A stretch of 6,449 nucleotides of DNA from an uncultured Prevotella sp. (GTDB lineage: Bacteria; Bacteroidota; Bacteroidia; Bacteroidales; Bacteroidaceae). The position numbers and the translations under genes were made by a program. The stretch spans positions 1 through 6,449 of the forward strand of contig CALGHW010000286.1 of the NCBI GenBank assembly GCA_937916075.1. The letters are read 5' to 3'. How positions within the stretch are numbered: the stretch's first letter is position 1; the number at the start of each line of letters is the position of its first letter. The notes beneath the pieces are model-generated. The model saw only the letters and a program-made list of their open reading frames with translations, searched no databases and was not told where the DNA came from. Shown here piece after piece: positions 4,167 to 6,449 of this stretch.

Positions 4167-6449
4167 ATGAAACAGTTTAGATTAGTGGACAACATTCTGG
4201 GCTGGGTGGCGTTTGTGATAGCCGCCTTTGTCTACTGTTCCACGATTGAGTCGACAGCCAGTTTCTGGGACTGTCCTGAGTTCATCACAACGGGCTATAA
4301 GCTTGAAATAGGACACCCGCCAGGGGCACCTTTCTTCATGCTTACAGCCAATCTCTTCTCACAGTTTGTAAGCGATCCGTCGCAGGTGGCACGTATGGTC
4401 AACACCATGAGCGCCTTGCTCTCCGCCACGACCATCCTCTTCCTGTTTTGGACCATTTCCCACCTCACTCGCAGACTGCTTGTCAAGGACAGCAGCGCCA
4501 TGACCGTGGGCAAGATGATTGCCATCGAGGCCTCTGCCATGGTGGGCGCGCTGATTTACACCTTCAGCGACACCTTCTGGTTTAGTGCCGTCGAGGGCGA
4601 GGTGTATGCTTACTCTTCTGCCTTCACCGCTGTGGTGTTCTGGCTGATACTGAAGTGGGAGGAGCATGCCGACGAGCCTCACAGCGACCGCTGGCTGGTG
4701 CTCATCATGTATATGACGGGTCTTTCCATCGGTGTCCACCTGCTCAACTTGCTTTGTCTGCCAGCCATCGTGCTGGTGTACTATTACCGCCGCTTCCCCA
4801 ACACCACGGGCCGCAAGGACCTGTGGGGCTCGCTGGCGGCCCTGGCTATCTCTGTTGTCCTGCTGGCCGCTGTGCTCTACGGACTGGTGCCGGGCATTGT
4901 CCAGGTGGGTGGCTGGTTTGAGCTGCTGTTTGTCAATGTGCTCGGCTGCCCCTTCAATACCGGCGAGATTGTCTATATCGCACTCCTTATCGCCTGCATC
5001 ATCTGGGCTATCTACGAGACTTACACCAACAAGAGCGTGAAGCGCGGCAATGTGGCCTTCATCTGCTCGGTGGCCATGCTCGGCATCCCCTTCTACGGAC
5101 ATGGATGGTCGGCTGTGGCTATCGGTGTGGTCGTCCTGGTGTTGCTTTGGCTGGTGCTCCAGTATCGAGTATATGGCGTGAAGGGCGACCGGAAGACGCT
5201 CCACGAGCTGATATCGGCCCGCGTGAAAAACACGGCCCTGCTCTGTATGCTCATGCTGATGATTGGCTACTCCACGTATGCAGTCATCGTCATCCGCTCG
5301 TCGGCCAATCCGCCGATGGACCAGAACTCGCCTGAGGATATCTTTACCTTAGGTGAATACCTGGGCCGTGAGCAGTATGGCGACCGTCCGCTCTTCTACG
5401 GGCAGGCCTACACCTCGCAGGTGGCCCTCGAGAAAGACGGCAACATGTGCAAGCCCGTGATGACCAAGGGCGCTCCCGTGTACCAGCGTAAGGAGAAAGC
5501 CTCTAAAGACGAGAAAGACTCCTACTTTGTGGTTCGCACCAAGGACAACTATGCATACGCGCAGAATATGCTGTTCCCCCGTATGTACAGCGCCCAGCAC
5601 ACCCAGGCCTATGAGAGCTGGATGGGCGGTGTAGACGGAACCACGGTGCCTTACGACCGCTGCGGCGAGAATATCAACGTGAAGGTTCCCACGCAGATGG
5701 AGAATCTCCGCTTCTTCCTCTCCTACCAGTGCAACTTCATGTACTGGCGCTACTTCATGTGGAACTTTGCCGGCCGCCAGAACGACCTCCAGGGCAATGG
5801 CGAGCTCGAGCATGGCAACTGGATTACCGGCTTCTCCTGGTTTGACAACTGGCGCCTGGGCGACCAGAGCAAGTTGCCCGATGACCTGAAGAACAACAAG
5901 GGACACAACGTGTTCTACTGCTTGCCGCTGCTGCTGGGCTTGATAGGACTCTTCTGGCAGTCGCTCCGCAAGGGCCATCAGGGCATCCGCCAGTTCTGGG
6001 TGGTGTTCTTCCTCTTCTTCATGACCGGTCTGGCCATCGTCATTTACCTGAACCAGACCCCGATGCAGCCTCGTGAGCGTGACTATGCGTATGCCGGCTC
6101 ATTCTATGCCTTCGCCATTTGGTGCGGTATGGGTGTGGCCGCCATCATTGAGGAGCTGACCAGACGGCTGAAGGGCCATGAGACCGCCTTGGCCGCCGTG
6201 GTCGGTGTGGCTTGTCTCTTTGTGCCTGTCCAGATGGGCTCGCAGACCTGGGACGACCACGACCGCAGCGGACGCTACACCTGTCGCGACTTCGGACAGA
6301 ACTATCTGATGTCGCTCCAGAAGGAGGGCAATCCGATTATCTTCACCAACGGCGACAACGACACCTTCCCCCTCTGGTACAACCAGGAGACCGAAGGCGT
6401 GCGTACCGACGCCCGTGTGTGCAACCTCAGTTACCTGCAGACCGACTGG
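4167..6449 (+). CDS. DUF2723 / GT117-family membrane glycosyltransferase-like protein, 3' partial
   Basis: The frame is open from ATG 4167 to the window end (761 codons). Bacteroidetes members run to about 1,000 residues or more, so the C-terminal part is missing here. The family is described as GT-C-fold, protein O-mannosyltransferase-like, and is expected to act at the inner membrane with its active site facing the periplasm; the sugar and acceptor are not known from sequence. Seen: a first membrane segment near 9-25; the conserved acidic SFWDCPEFI (32-40) and GHPPGAP (49-55); FWFSAVEGEVYAYS (137-150); GLSIGVHLLNLL (185-196); further hydrophobic segments to about 376; a soluble insert from about 377 to 585; membrane segments again near 589-630; PMQPRERDYAY (632-642); and NGDNDTFPLWYNQE (728-741), typical of the family. 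The A-rich leader without a Shine-Dalgarno site fits Bacteroidetes starts. It appears to have its own promoter (4096-4117). Confidence 0.9.
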   Translation, partial: MKQFRLVDNILGWVAFVIAAFVYCSTIESTASFWDCPEFITTGYKLEIGHPPGAPFFMLTANLFSQFVSDPSQVARMVNTMSALLSATTILFLFWTISHLTRRLLVKDSSAMTVGKMIAIEASAMVGALIYTFSDTFWFSAVEGEVYAYSSAFTAVVFWLILKWEEHADEPHSDRWLVLIMYMTGLSIGVHLLNLLCLPAIVLVYYYRRFPNTTGRKDLWGSLAALAISVVLLAAVLYGLVPGIVQVGGWFELLFVNVLGCPFNTGEIVYIALLIACIIWAIYETYTNKSVKRGNVAFICSVAMLGIPFYGHGWSAVAIGVVVLVLLWLVLQYRVYGVKGDRKTLHELISARVKNTALLCMLMLMIGYSTYAVIVIRSSANPPMDQNSPEDIFTLGEYLGREQYGDRPLFYGQAYTSQVALEKDGNMCKPVMTKGAPVYQRKEKASKDEKDSYFVVRTKDNYAYAQNMLFPRMYSAQHTQAYESWMGGVDGTTVPYDRCGENINVKVPTQMENLRFFLSYQCNFMYWRYFMWNFAGRQNDLQGNGELEHGNWITGFSWFDNWRLGDQSKLPDDLKNNKGHNVFYCLPLLLGLIGLFWQSLRKGHQGIRQFWVVFFLFFMTGLAIVIYLNQTPMQPRERDYAYAGSFYAFAIWCGMGVAAIIEELTRRLKGHETALAAVVGVACLFVPVQMGSQTWDDHDRSGRYTCRDFGQNYLMSLQKEGNPIIFTNGDNDTFPLWYNQETEGVRTDARVCNLSYLQTDW

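Noticed and set aside
4359..5204. Long minus-strand ORF (281 codons) opposite the GT117 gene
   Set aside because: It is antisense to a well-supported membrane protein. Its translation is rich in His, Gln, Asp and Gly with no recognisable domain, as expected from the reverse complement of GC-biased coding sequence.
5349..5978. Minus-strand ORF (209 codons) opposite the soluble insert of the GT117 gene
   Set aside because: The repetitive Val/Ala/Leu/Glu/His composition is a codon-bias shadow. The + strand frame carries conserved family motifs throughout.

Overview
The window looks like a chromosomal segment of a GC-rich member of the Bacteroidales, most like Prevotellaceae or Bacteroidaceae. 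Three things point there: a DUF2723/GT117-type membrane glycosyltransferase, a zinc-type binding protein with the SPETYEP variant of its metal site, and a TAnnTTTG-type (-7) promoter element before the last gene, with A-rich leaders instead of Shine-Dalgarno sites at most starts. All supported genes lie on the + strand. I saw no rRNA, tRNA, CRISPR array, insertion sequence or phage gene. The assignment to a genus is an inference.

Layout. Bases 1-1006 are the 3' part of purD (purine synthesis; the N-terminus is outside the window). The 112-base gap after it holds a long imperfect palindrome at 1029-1106. Then comes an uncharacterised polytopic membrane protein (1119-2060), which overlaps by 28 bases a small YqaA/DedA-type membrane protein (2033-2485). 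A short AT-rich gap with a perfect 12-base palindrome, an AGGAGG motif and mini-ORFs leads to a metal-binding lipoprotein of the ZnuA/TroA family (start at 2556, 2571 or 2583; end 3425). It overlaps by 13 bases its cognate ATPase (3413-4069). No permease gene follows. After a promoter-bearing gap (4070-4166) a large multi-membrane GT117/DUF2723 protein begins at 4167 and runs off the window end.

How the genes fit together. purD is housekeeping. The two overlapping membrane genes are probably translated together, and so are the two metal-transport genes. The transporter must take its membrane subunit from elsewhere in the genome. The GT117 gene appears to have its own promoter. I found no convincing evidence of a wholly new multi-gene system. 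The most unusual sequence signal is the long hairpin between purD and the unknown membrane gene. Next come the apparently permease-less zinc module with its altered metal site, and the tandem promoter-like repeat before the GT117 gene.
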